IMG/VR virus record: IMGVR_UViG_3300034110_000037
Coordinates: 1-22,668 of that record
Strand: one strand, 5' to 3'
From: a virus
Length of the DNA stretch: 22,668 nucleotides
Position numbers and translations under genes: made by a program. The notes under the pieces are model-generated. The model did no database searches. It was not told the origin of the DNA and was given only the letters and a program-made list of their open reading frames with translations. Numbering within the stretch: the first letter of the stretch is position 1; the number at the start of each line of letters is the position of its first letter. This document shows, in pieces, positions 5,511 through 13,016 of the stretch.

Positions 5511-7118
5511 ATGGCAGTTAAAGAAGATGAGTGGCTTAAATTAGCCCAGATTAAGCTCGATAAGATGCCTGCCGAGGCAAAAGAAATACGAGAACTGGCA
5601 AAGCAAGACCTCTTCTTCTTTGCTCGTTTGGTGAATCCCGGCTACGTCTATGGTGATATTCATAAGGAATATTTCCAATGGATGCAGGATTATACGGTGT
5701 TCGGGCAGGGGGATGCAACAACAACAAATAAACTAATCATGCTCCCCCGAGCCCACTTAAAGAGCCATATGGTGGCTACATGGGCATCTTGGATTATTAC
5801 AAGGCATCCTGAGATTACAATTCTCTACGTGTCTGCTACTGCTGGCTTGGCTGAAGCACAACTTTACGCCATTAAGAACATCCTAACTAGCCCAGTATAC
5901 ACTCGGTACTATCCTGAATACGTAAATCCTCAAGAGGGAAAGAGGGAGAAATGGAGCTTGTCATCCATCTCCATTGATCACCCTCAACGTAAGAAGGAGG
6001 GTATTCGAGATGCTACTATTGCTACAGCAGGATTGACAACCAACACTACTGGTTGGCACGCTGATGTATTAATCCCAGATGACTTGGTAGTTCCTGAGAA
6101 TGCGTATACCGAAGATGGGCGAGACTCTGTATCTAAGAAGAGTAGTCAGTTTACTTCTATTCTTAATGCTGGTGGATTCACATTGGCATGTGGTACGCGC
6201 TATCATCCCGGAGATATTTATGGGACATGGAAGAATCAAGAGTTTGATATTTACAATGATGACGGTGAAATTGTAGATAGAAAGCCTGTATGGGAAGTTA
6301 AGGAATACGCTGTTGAACGTGACGGTGTATTCATCTGGCCTCGTTCTGTACGTCCCGGAGATGGAAAGTTCTTCGGATTTGATCCACAAACACTAGCTAA
6401 GATTAAGGCGCAGTATGAAGATCGAGTCCAGTTCTACGCCCAATACTACAACGATCCAAACGATCCAGGAACAAATCGGATCGACAGAAGTAAGTTCCAA
6501 TACTATGACAGGAAGTTCCTCGTTCAATCTGGAGGATACTGGACATTCAAAGGTAAACGCCTTAACGTATATGCAGCGATTGACTTTGCTTTCAGCCTTA
6601 CAAAGAAATCGGACAACACAGCAGTCGTAGTGATTGGTATGGACTCTGATGGATTTTTCTATATCTTAGATATTGAAGTGTTTAAGAGTGATAAGATTCG
6701 AGACTATTTTGAATGTGTACAGCGACTACATGGTAAGTGGGAGTTTAAGAAGCTCCGTGCTGAGGTTACAGTAGCTCAGACGGTTATTGTACGCGACTTA
6801 AAGGATAAGATGCGTGAAGAGGGATTAAGCCTTACAATTGACGAACATCGTCCTAATCGTAACGAAGGAACTAAAGCTGAACGTATTGCTGCTGTTCTCG
6901 AACACAAATATGAGAATCAAAACATCTGGCATTTTAAAGGAGGCTACACAGATATGCTTGAAGAAGAGCTAGTGTTAGCAAGGCCCAAGCATGACGATAT
7001 TAAGGATGCCCTAGCCTCTGCTATTGAAATTGCTGTAAAACCTCGTGCAGGCCGTTCTGATGAGTCACAGCGTAATGTTATCGCTTTTCACCCAAGATTT
7101 GGAGGATGTGTATTCTAA
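5511..7118 (+). CDS. terL: Terminase large subunit (packaging ATPase-nuclease)
   Basis: A 535-residue motor that pumps DNA into the procapsid and cuts it. The N-terminal ATPase shows a variant Walker A (PRAHLKSH, 79-86), a Walker B (DVLIPDD, 185-191, followed by LVVPENAY) and a coupling motif (CGTRYHPGD, 227-235). The C-terminal RNase H-like nuclease shows acidic residues at AIDFA (Asp358), RAEVT (Glu418) and HDDIKDA (Asp495/496, Asp499). Length is normal for T7-like terminases. The C-terminus (HPRFGG then CVF) overlaps by one base the start of an HNH endonuclease gene, so its last residues may have been altered when that gene arrived. That last point is inference. Confidence 0.93.
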   Translation: MAVKEDEWLKLAQIKLDKMPAEAKEIRELAKQDLFFFARLVNPGYVYGDIHKEYFQWMQDYTVFGQGDATTTNKLIMLPRAHLKSHMVATWASWIITRHPEITILYVSATAGLAEAQLYAIKNILTSPVYTRYYPEYVNPQEGKREKWSLSSISIDHPQRKKEGIRDATIATAGLTTNTTGWHADVLIPDDLVVPENAYTEDGRDSVSKKSSQFTSILNAGGFTLACGTRYHPGDIYGTWKNQEFDIYNDDGEIVDRKPVWEVKEYAVERDGVFIWPRSVRPGDGKFFGFDPQTLAKIKAQYEDRVQFYAQYYNDPNDPGTNRIDRSKFQYYDRKFLVQSGGYWTFKGKRLNVYAAIDFAFSLTKKSDNTAVVVIGMDSDGFFYILDIEVFKSDKIRDYFECVQRLHGKWEFKKLRAEVTVAQTVIVRDLKDKMREEGLSLTIDEHRPNRNEGTKAERIAAVLEHKYENQNIWHFKGGYTDMLEEELVLARPKHDDIKDALASAIEIAVKPRAGRSDESQRNVIAFHPRFGGCVF

Positions 7119-7594
7119 TGGGCAATTCAATTAGAATTTTAAGAGATCAAGTTTGTCAAGATTGCGGAAAAGTCGTTGTATCGAGTAGCAATAAATTCCT
7201 TAGATGTGTGCCTTGTGGTCGTAGAAATTATTATAAAAAGTACATGCTAACTCCAGAGTGGAGAGTTCGTAAATTAATGGCCATGGCTCTAAATCGAGCA
7301 AATGAAAAGAAACTACCATTTGATTTAACTTTAGATTATCTAATCCATCTGTGGGAAGATTCAAATGCAGCCTGCTCTATCAGTTATAGAAAATTTGACT
7401 TAGAGCCTTCAGGTAAGTTCGCGCAAGTCAACCCCGATGCACCATCCATTGATCGTATAGTCCCTGAAAAAGGATATACCCAAGGGAATGTCAGATTCGT
7501 TACGTACCATGTTAATGTGGCACTTGCTGAATTTGGTGAAGAAAAACTCAGGATTCTCTGTAAAGATATCCTTAATCAAACCAGTAAAACATGA
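7118..7594 (+). CDS. Free-standing HNH homing-type endonuclease
   Basis: A 158-residue endonuclease with two CxxC knuckles (Cys13/16, Cys30/33) forming a probable zinc ribbon, then an HNH-type region: SIDRI (110-114), GYTQGNVRFV (119-128) and a final HVN (His131, Asn133). This pattern is typical of phage homing endonucleases that spread into uninfected sites. ATG at 7118 shares a base with the terminase stop (TAATG) and follows GGAGG (7101-7105); an alternative in-frame ATG at 7106 is too close to that site. The gene is more AT-rich than its neighbours in the lines I counted (about 35-37% versus about 42% GC in the portal), consistent with later arrival. It overlaps the portal by ATGA. Confidence 0.85.
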   Translation: MGNSIRILRDQVCQDCGKVVVSSSNKFLRCVPCGRRNYYKKYMLTPEWRVRKLMAMALNRANEKKLPFDLTLDYLIHLWEDSNAACSISYRKFDLEPSGKFAQVNPDAPSIDRIVPEKGYTQGNVRFVTYHVNVALAEFGEEKLRILCKDILNQTSKT

Positions 7595-9342
7595 CAACAC
7601 GCCCACTTGAAATTAGTAAGGCTTTTGGACGAGATTCCGAAGCTGCTTACATCTCCACCACATGGAGTAATTATAAAACACAGATGCAGCCTAAGGTTGA
7701 TTTGTGGAAAGAGCTTCGTAACTACATCTTTGCTACGGACACAACCACTACAACTAATAAGAGCTTGCCTTGGAAGAATAGCACAACTCTTCCTAAGCTC
7801 TGTCAGATTCGAGACAATCTCCATTCTAACTACATTTCAGCTTTGTTTCCTAATGATGATTGGCTGAAATGGGAGGCGTATAGTAAGAACGACAATACAA
7901 AGTCTAAGGTATCTGCTATTGAAGCATACATGGGTAATAAGACCCGTGAGAGTCACTTCAGGATGGCAATTAGTCGTACCCTGTATGATTACATTGATTA
8001 CGGTAATGTCTTTGGAACTGTAGAGTATGAGGCTGCTTTCCGTGAGGATAAGGATGGTAAGAAGGTTGCAGTGTATCAGGGTCCACGCCTGAAGCGCATT
8101 AGTCCTTTGGACATTGTGTTTAATCCTCTTGCTGATGACTTCATGAAGAGCTGGAAGATCATCCGAAGCTTGAAGAGTATCGGTGAGCTTAAAAACATGG
8201 CTGAGCAAGAGCCAGATAATGTTTATCTGAAGAAAGCTCTATTGCAACGAGATAAGCTTATGAGAGGCATGAACCAAGGAGGCTTGGAGAATGCTGATAA
8301 GGATGAAGGATTCCTTGTAGACGGCTTCGGCAATTACTCAGAATACTTGCAAAGCAATTACGTAGAGTTCTTAGAGTTCTATGGTGACATGCATAACGCT
8401 ACAACCGGTCAAATGGATCGTGGAGTAGTTGTCACTGTTATCGACCGTATGTGGGTTGTACGGAAAGAGCCTTATAAATCATGGCTAGGATATGCCCCAA
8501 TCTTCCACGTAGGCTGGCGTACACGTTCAGATAACCTGTGGGCTATGGGTCCTCTGGAGAATCTGGTTGGTATGCAATATCGCATTGACCATCTGGAGAA
8601 TCTGAAGGCTGATGCTATGGACTTGGCAGTGATGCCCCCATTGGTCATTAAAGGGGACGTAGAGGAGTTTGAATGGGCTCCAGGTACGGAGATACACATT
8701 GATGAAGGTGGAGACGTTACAGAGCTTGCTAAGGGCACGCAATGGGTGATTACTGCTGAGAATAACATTGACAAGCTTGAGATGCGTATGGAGCAATATG
8801 CTGGAGCACCTCGGGAAGCTATGGGTATTCGTTCAGCAGGTGAGAAGACAGCTTTTGAAGTGCAACAGTTGCAGAATGCTGCTGGTCGTATTTTCCAAGA
8901 AAAGATCACTACATTTGAGACTGAGTTCCTAGAACGTATCTTGAACGCTATGCTAGAGACAGCACGACGTAATCTTGATCCCTCTGACGTTGTACGTGTT
9001 ATTGATGATGATCTTGGTGTTACTCAATTCTTGAAGATTACTAAAGATGATATTACCGCTTCTGGTGTTCTACGTCCTATTGGTGCTCGACATTTTGCTG
9101 CTCAAGCACAGCTTATGCAAAATCTGACACAACTGGCTGCTAGCCCATTGTGGCCCACTGTACAGCCTCACGTTAGTGGTAAGAGCTTGTCTAAGCTTGT
9201 TGAAGACGTGTTGGGATTGGATCGTTACGATCTATTTACTCCTAACATTGCTGTATTTGAACAACAAGAAACACAACGCTTAATCAATCAAGCCGGTGAA
9301 GACTTGCAAGTTGAACAAGCACAACCTCCATCACCAGTATGA
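7591..9342 (+). CDS. Portal (head-tail connector) protein
   Basis: A 583-residue subunit of the dodecameric ring at the packaging vertex, through which DNA enters and leaves. The sequence has the podovirus portal style: an N-terminal helical section with WKELRNYIF and SALFPNDDWLKW, a central section with PLDIVFNPLADDF, a wing/stem region with DNLWAMGPLENLVGMQYRID, and near residue 417 the GEKTAFEVQQLQNAAGRIF segment typical of these portals. Length is slightly above T7 gp8. Its ATG overlaps the HNH stop (ATGA) and lacks a clear ribosome site, so translation may depend on ribosomes finishing the HNH gene. Confidence 0.9.
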   Translation: MTTRPLEISKAFGRDSEAAYISTTWSNYKTQMQPKVDLWKELRNYIFATDTTTTTNKSLPWKNSTTLPKLCQIRDNLHSNYISALFPNDDWLKWEAYSKNDNTKSKVSAIEAYMGNKTRESHFRMAISRTLYDYIDYGNVFGTVEYEAAFREDKDGKKVAVYQGPRLKRISPLDIVFNPLADDFMKSWKIIRSLKSIGELKNMAEQEPDNVYLKKALLQRDKLMRGMNQGGLENADKDEGFLVDGFGNYSEYLQSNYVEFLEFYGDMHNATTGQMDRGVVVTVIDRMWVVRKEPYKSWLGYAPIFHVGWRTRSDNLWAMGPLENLVGMQYRIDHLENLKADAMDLAVMPPLVIKGDVEEFEWAPGTEIHIDEGGDVTELAKGTQWVITAENNIDKLEMRMEQYAGAPREAMGIRSAGEKTAFEVQQLQNAAGRIFQEKITTFETEFLERILNAMLETARRNLDPSDVVRVIDDDLGVTQFLKITKDDITASGVLRPIGARHFAAQAQLMQNLTQLAASPLWPTVQPHVSGKSLSKLVEDVLGLDRYDLFTPNIAVFEQQETQRLINQAGEDLQVEQAQPPSPV

Positions 9343-9593
9343 AAAACTCTTGGACACAAGGACTAAGTGAACAGCAGGAGCAAGAGGTACGTAAAGAATA
9401 CGCTCAATCTCCTGTACTCAGAGAACGCCTAAAGGCACTTATAGACGCTAAAATTAACGTATCAGAGAGTGCAGCCCAAGCTAAGGTAAATTACGATAAA
9501 CCTTCTTGGGCGTACTTCCAAGCTGACGCTAATGGCTATAAAAGGGCTTTAAATGAAATTATTTCACTAATTTCTACAAAGTCTGTCGACTAA
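9339..9593 (+). CDS. Small protein of unknown function after the portal
   Basis: An 84-residue, soluble, charged and probably helical protein (EQQEQEVRKEY in the first third, SWAYFQADANGYKRALNEI near the end). Its ATG overlaps the portal stop as ATGA with no separate ribosome site, so it is probably coupled to the portal. No membrane segment or known motif is visible. It is the last gene before the AT-rich gap that precedes the capsid genes. Position suggests a head-assembly accessory role, but I do not recognise the family. Confidence 0.7.
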   Translation: MKNSWTQGLSEQQEQEVRKEYAQSPVLRERLKALIDAKINVSESAAQAKVNYDKPSWAYFQADANGYKRALNEIISLISTKSVD

Positions 9594-9715
9594 CTTAGTA
9601 AAAAACGATCTATAGTATACTTAGTATATATTAGAATATAAACTGTCTAGCTATGTAATAGTCTAACAGTTAATAATACTAGTATACTTTCAACGAACAA
9701 CGGAATAAATAATCA
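9594..9715 (+). promoter_or_regulatory. AT-rich control region before the capsid genes
   Basis: A 122-base non-coding gap in an otherwise tightly packed operon. It contains a 16-base element (9614-9629) matching 573-588 of the first control region at 15 positions, with palindrome AGTATACT, which occurs again at 9681-9688. CTTAGTAT (9620) and ATTAGAAT (9630) repeat the 10-base-spaced motif pattern. A hairpin AACTGT-C-TAG...CTA-ACAGTT lies at 9641-9671. TGTAAT (9654-9659) is -10-like, but its -35 partner TTAGAA (9631-9636) is poor. It is probably a late promoter for scaffold and capsid genes, using a phage-specific signal. Confidence 0.55.
9641..9671. promoter_or_regulatory. Imperfect hairpin in the capsid control region
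   Basis: AACTGT (9641-9646) and TAG (9648-9650) can pair with CTA (9663-9665) and ACAGTT (9666-9671): a 9-pair stem with one bulged C and a 12-base loop. No T-run follows. It could be an mRNA leader structure or an operator. Confidence 0.35.
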
Positions 9716-10534
9716 ATGTCTGACCCGACTTCGATTTTTGGTAATGATAATCAGGCTACCCAGCCAAATGTAAATGACGGTAATACGTCAAACGCTCAAG
9801 GAAGTGCCGATCTTGCAAACCTGCTAGGATCAATCAAGAATGAGCGAGGAGAAGTGAAATACAAGTCTGTAGAAGACGCTCTCGTAGGCTTGCGTAATGC
9901 GCAAGAATACATTCCACAGTTGACAGCTAAACTGTCCACACAGGAACAAGAATTGAAAGCTGCACAAGAAGCAGCCGCACGAGTAGCAGAACTAGAAAAG
10001 ACTGTAGAAGCTCTCTTATCCAAGAGTGATGGTAATTCAAATACCCCGAATACACCAAGCATCTCAAAGGATGAAATTGTAAAGTTGGTTTCCCAAACAC
10101 TAACAGAAACTCAGAAAGCGGAACAAGCTAAAGCAAATACACTTGAAGTGGTTAATACTCTCAAGAGCAAGTATGGTGCTGAAGCTGAGAAAGCTTATAA
10201 TGAGGCTGCAACTAATCTGGGAATGAGTGTAACAGAGTTGAACGCTCTGGCTGCACGTAATCCAAAAGCTGTATACAAGATTCTCGGTGTGAGCCCAGAA
10301 GCTCCTAAACAATTGAGTTCTGCTCCAGCAGTAAGCTTTAATACAGATGGATTCCAGCCAACACAAGACTCGTTTATTGGACGTAACGCTAAGCCTACCT
10401 TGATTGGTGCGACTACATCAGACCTCAACGAAGAAACTCTAAGAGCTAAAGCGATGGTAGAAGAGCTGCACAAGCAAGGCAAGACAATTAGCGATTTGAC
10501 CAATCCTAAAGTTTATTTTAAAACATTTAAATAA
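9716..10534 (+). CDS. Capsid scaffolding protein
   Basis: A 272-residue internal scaffold guiding coat assembly, lost on maturation. Called from position directly before the major capsid gene and composition: a disordered Asn/Asp/Ser/Thr-rich N-terminus, a helical coiled-coil section at about residues 70-102 (LSTQEQELKAAQEAAARVAE and on), a second helical region at about 120-165, and a short basic C-terminus (KVYFKTFK) of the kind that contacts coat in P22-like scaffolds. No Cys or Trp was seen, common in scaffolds. Start ATG has only a weak site (GGA, 9702-9704); the upstream gap probably holds its promoter. Confidence 0.82.
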   Translation: MSDPTSIFGNDNQATQPNVNDGNTSNAQGSADLANLLGSIKNERGEVKYKSVEDALVGLRNAQEYIPQLTAKLSTQEQELKAAQEAAARVAELEKTVEALLSKSDGNSNTPNTPSISKDEIVKLVSQTLTETQKAEQAKANTLEVVNTLKSKYGAEAEKAYNEAATNLGMSVTELNALAARNPKAVYKILGVSPEAPKQLSSAPAVSFNTDGFQPTQDSFIGRNAKPTLIGATTSDLNEETLRAKAMVEELHKQGKTISDLTNPKVYFKTFK

Positions 10535-10548
10535 TAAGAAAGCAATAG

Positions 10549-11499
10549 ATGCAAAATCGTGCTAATTCTACAGCGTTTATTGAAGCAGAACAGTATTCTG
10601 CCTTCATTCTGCGCAATCTCCATGACGGCATGTTGCCGGGTAATTTCTATCGTAACGTCTCTGACTTTGGCTCGGGTAACACCCTCCACATCAAGACTAT
10701 CGGTAGCGTAACTGTTCAAGACGGTGCTGAAGAAGTTCCTTTTGATTACAGTGCAATTGAATCGGGTGAAGTGACTCTGACCATCTCTGACTATGTTGGT
10801 GATGCTTGGTACGTTACTGATGAGCTTCGTGAAGATGGTTCCCAAGTGGAAGCTCTGCTCTCCGCTCGTAGCTCTGAGTCTACTCGTGCTATTCAAGAAA
10901 TCTTTGAAACACGTTTCCTGAAGCGTTGCAACACTTCTCAAACCAATGCTAATGCTAACAACATTAACGGTTTCCCACACCGTATTGCTTCTGCTGTAGC
11001 TACTGTCGGTTCTGAGAACACAGTGTTGCTGGATCACTTCATCCGCATGAAGCTGGCCTTTGACAAGGCTAATGTCCCAATGGCTGGCCGTATCGCCATC
11101 GTTGATCCTGTTGTAGCTTCTACACTGGATCGCTTGGTGTCTATTGGTCGTGATGTTACACCTTTCGGTTCTCAGATTCTGTCTAGCGGCTTTGACCGTG
11201 ATCACAGCTTCCTGATGAATCTGTATGGCTGGACCATCATCACTTCTAACCGTTTGGATACTGGCACTTTCAGCGATGGTACTACTTCGGTGACTGGTGC
11301 TGTAGCTAACGTGTTCATGTCGCTGGCTGATGACAATACTAAGCCTATTATGGCTGCATGGCGTCGTATGCCTAAGGTTGAGGGTGAGCGTAACAAGGAC
11401 CTGCGTCGGGATGAGTTTGTGACCTCTTGCCGCTTCGGTTTTGGTACTCAGCGTGTTGACACTCTGGGCATCTTGATCACTTCTGCAACCAAGGTCTAA
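10549..11499 (+). CDS. Major capsid protein
   Basis: A 316-residue coat subunit, expected HK97 fold (inferred from gene order and length). The N-terminal arm is followed by a stretch resembling podovirus coats (FYRNVSDFGSGNTLHIKTIG), then an acidic loop (QDGAEEVPFDY), a helix with DELREDGSQVEALLSARSSE (spine-helix-like), and a C-terminal domain with NRLDTGTFSDGT. Codon choice differs from neighbours, with many CTG, ATC, AAC and CGT codons, and GC is about 55% in a counted line. This fits very high expression. It is preceded by GAAAG (10538-10542) six bases before ATG rather than GGAGG. The minus strand carries a 367-codon open frame, a by-product of codon bias. Confidence 0.9.
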   Translation: MQNRANSTAFIEAEQYSAFILRNLHDGMLPGNFYRNVSDFGSGNTLHIKTIGSVTVQDGAEEVPFDYSAIESGEVTLTISDYVGDAWYVTDELREDGSQVEALLSARSSESTRAIQEIFETRFLKRCNTSQTNANANNINGFPHRIASAVATVGSENTVLLDHFIRMKLAFDKANVPMAGRIAIVDPVVASTLDRLVSIGRDVTPFGSQILSSGFDRDHSFLMNLYGWTIITSNRLDTGTFSDGTTSVTGAVANVFMSLADDNTKPIMAAWRRMPKVEGERNKDLRRDEFVTSCRFGFGTQRVDTLGILITSATKV

Positions 11500-11514
11500 T
11501 AGAAAGATAATAAT

Positions 11515-11985
11515 ATGGCTTATGAAAATTCTGCAGGTCTCGGCGTAACTAATCAGTACGGCCCGCGACAAACAGGTGGTGCTATTGGTCTGGAGCATGG
11601 TGAGGGTTCTACCCACACTTTGACTGTCGATCTGACAGGTGAGATGCTTAATAGCGCTTACGCCCCTCCTGTGTATATGCCTAAAGGCGCTCTCGTCCGT
11701 AAAGCATATTTGCGAGTGGATGAAGTGTTTGTTGTTTCAGCTGCTGGCACTGTGGCGATCGGTGGTACAGCCCCCGGTACTGACGGTGTTGTTCTGACTG
11801 AAGCTAAGCTGGAAGCCTTGGGTACTTCTGATGTTAGTTCTCTGGCAGTTGGTACATGGGCTACAGCCTCTGCTACTGGTCCACTGACCACACAAAAGCT
11901 TGCTAAAGCTATCACAGGTACTGTCGGAGCTACCTCCGGTAAAGGTTCTCTGATTATTGAATACATCAATAAGACAGTAGGCTAA
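11515..11985 (+). CDS. Probable capsid decoration or head protein
   Basis: A 156-residue, Gly/Ala/Thr/Val-rich, beta-rich protein directly after the major capsid gene and before the terminator. It lies in the same high-expression block, has the same codon preference, and a similar leader (GAAAG at 11502-11506, eight bases before ATG). The composition, lack of membrane segment or enzyme motif, and position suit a cement/decoration protein that binds the outer capsid. Alternatives are a head completion protein or minor coat protein. I do not recognise a named family, so the role is inference from context. Confidence 0.6.
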   Translation: MAYENSAGLGVTNQYGPRQTGGAIGLEHGEGSTHTLTVDLTGEMLNSAYAPPVYMPKGALVRKAYLRVDEVFVVSAAGTVAIGGTAPGTDGVVLTEAKLEALGTSDVSSLAVGTWATASATGPLTTQKLAKAITGTVGATSGKGSLIIEYINKTVG

Positions 11986-11993
11986 TCTTCTTT

Positions 11994-12030
11994 AAAGGGG
12001 CATGTTTCAAAAGAGCATGTCCCTTTTTTT
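11994..12030 (+). terminator. Rho-independent terminator after the capsid block
   Basis: AAAGGGGCATG (11994-12004) pairs with CATGTCCCTTT (12016-12026) in an 11-pair stem with one G-T wobble, an 11-base loop and a 7-base T-run (12024-12030). It lies wholly between the decoration gene stop and the ribosome site of the adaptor gene. Partial termination here would lower transcription of tail genes relative to capsid genes, as the terminator after gene 10 does in T7. Confidence 0.9.
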
Positions 12031-12045
12031 ATTTAAGGAATTGAA

Positions 12046-12801
12046 ATGAAGATGACCTTAATTGAGATGGTACAGGATATTCTGAACGATCTCGATAGCG
12101 ATGAAGTCAATCATATTGATGACACGATTGAAGCACAGCAAGTAGCTCAGATCATCAAGACGTGTTATTATGAGATGCTCGGTCATCGTAACTGGCCTCA
12201 CACACGTAAGCTTATACAGCTTGAAGCTTCTGGACAGCTCTCCCTCCCAAACTATCTAATCCTTCCTGAGAATCTCTCAGAGCTTACATATTTCAAATAT
12301 GATAAGGCTAAGATTGATGCTGCTGATATTAACATTCAAGATGTTACGTATAAGGAGCAGGATGACTTCCTTAGGTATGTATCCACACGTAAAAGCTCCA
12401 GCGCTAATGTAGAAACCATCACTGATCCTAGTGGGACTAAGATTCTAGTTCTCAACGATCAAGCTCCAACATATTGGACTTCATTTGACGATAACTACCT
12501 TGTTACCGATTCATATGATAAAGCTGTTGATGATACGCTAAAGAAGAGCAAAACGCAAGCACAAGCCTATATTACACCAATCTGGAGTCGTACTGACAGT
12601 TTTGTTCCAGACCTTCCTACAGAGGCGTTTCCAGCCTTCCTAGAAGAAGCTAAGAGTACAGCATTCCTAGCATTGAAGCAAGTAGCTAATCAGAAAGCAG
12701 AGCAGAAAGCTAAGCGTAATCAAGCATGGTTGTCTCGTAAAGCATGGAGAGCTAATGGAGGCGTACGCTATGAATCTTATGGTCGAAAGGGACGACGTTG
12801 A
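12046..12801 (+). CDS. Head-tail adaptor (T7 gp11 / tail tubular A-like)
   Basis: A 251-residue adaptor ring protein joining portal to tail nozzle. The N-terminal helical section (TLIEMVQDILNDLDSDEVN, then EAQQVAQIIKTCYYEML) followed by GHRNWPHTRKLIQLE and a beta section with SLPNYLILPEN is typical of tail tubular protein A homologues. The C-terminus is strongly basic (AKRNQAWLSRKAWRANGG and GRKGRR), which may contact DNA or portal. AAGGAA (12035-12040) is five bases before ATG, right after the terminator T-run, so messages that read through are well translated. It is somewhat longer than T7 gp11 (196). Confidence 0.82.
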   Translation: MKMTLIEMVQDILNDLDSDEVNHIDDTIEAQQVAQIIKTCYYEMLGHRNWPHTRKLIQLEASGQLSLPNYLILPENLSELTYFKYDKAKIDAADINIQDVTYKEQDDFLRYVSTRKSSSANVETITDPSGTKILVLNDQAPTYWTSFDDNYLVTDSYDKAVDDTLKKSKTQAQAYITPIWSRTDSFVPDLPTEAFPAFLEEAKSTAFLALKQVANQKAEQKAKRNQAWLSRKAWRANGGVRYESYGRKGRR

Positions 12802-13016
12802 AAGAATATAAAGATTATTACATTAAGCCAGATAAGAATTACCCAAACAACTACGTCATTGTAACTGCAGGACGAGGGGGTAAAATTCCTAATGTTATGG
12901 ATGGGCTTTTCACTTCAGTCACGGTTGGAATGGAAGCAATAGATAAGTATCTAATGGGTAAGCCCGAAAAGGATGTTGTCGATGACAAAGAAGTCAGTAA
13001 AGGTCGAAGTAAATAA
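12798..13016 (+). CDS. Small protein of unknown function, TTG start
   Basis: A 72-residue charged protein beginning MKEYKDYYIKPDKNYPNNYV with a central GRGGKIPNVMDGLF, no membrane segment and a Lys/Asp-rich tail. The likely start is TTG at 12798, overlapping the adaptor stop (TTGA) after GAAAGGGA (12785-12792); the first in-frame ATG would remove over 30 residues. The 3' end overlaps the nozzle gene by 35 bases. The KPDKNYPNNYVIVTAGRGGKIP stretch reads like a small beta domain. Small genes between adaptor and nozzle occur in other podoviruses, but I cannot name the family. Confidence 0.65.
   Translation: MKEYKDYYIKPDKNYPNNYVIVTAGRGGKIPNVMDGLFTSVTVGMEAIDKYLMGKPEKDVVDDKEVSKGRSK

Noticed and set aside
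10513-11616. 367-codon open frame on the minus strand across the coat gene
   Set aside because: It mirrors the strongly biased codon use of the coat gene, extends across three plus-strand genes, has no ribosome site or promoter, and the translation resembles no protein family.
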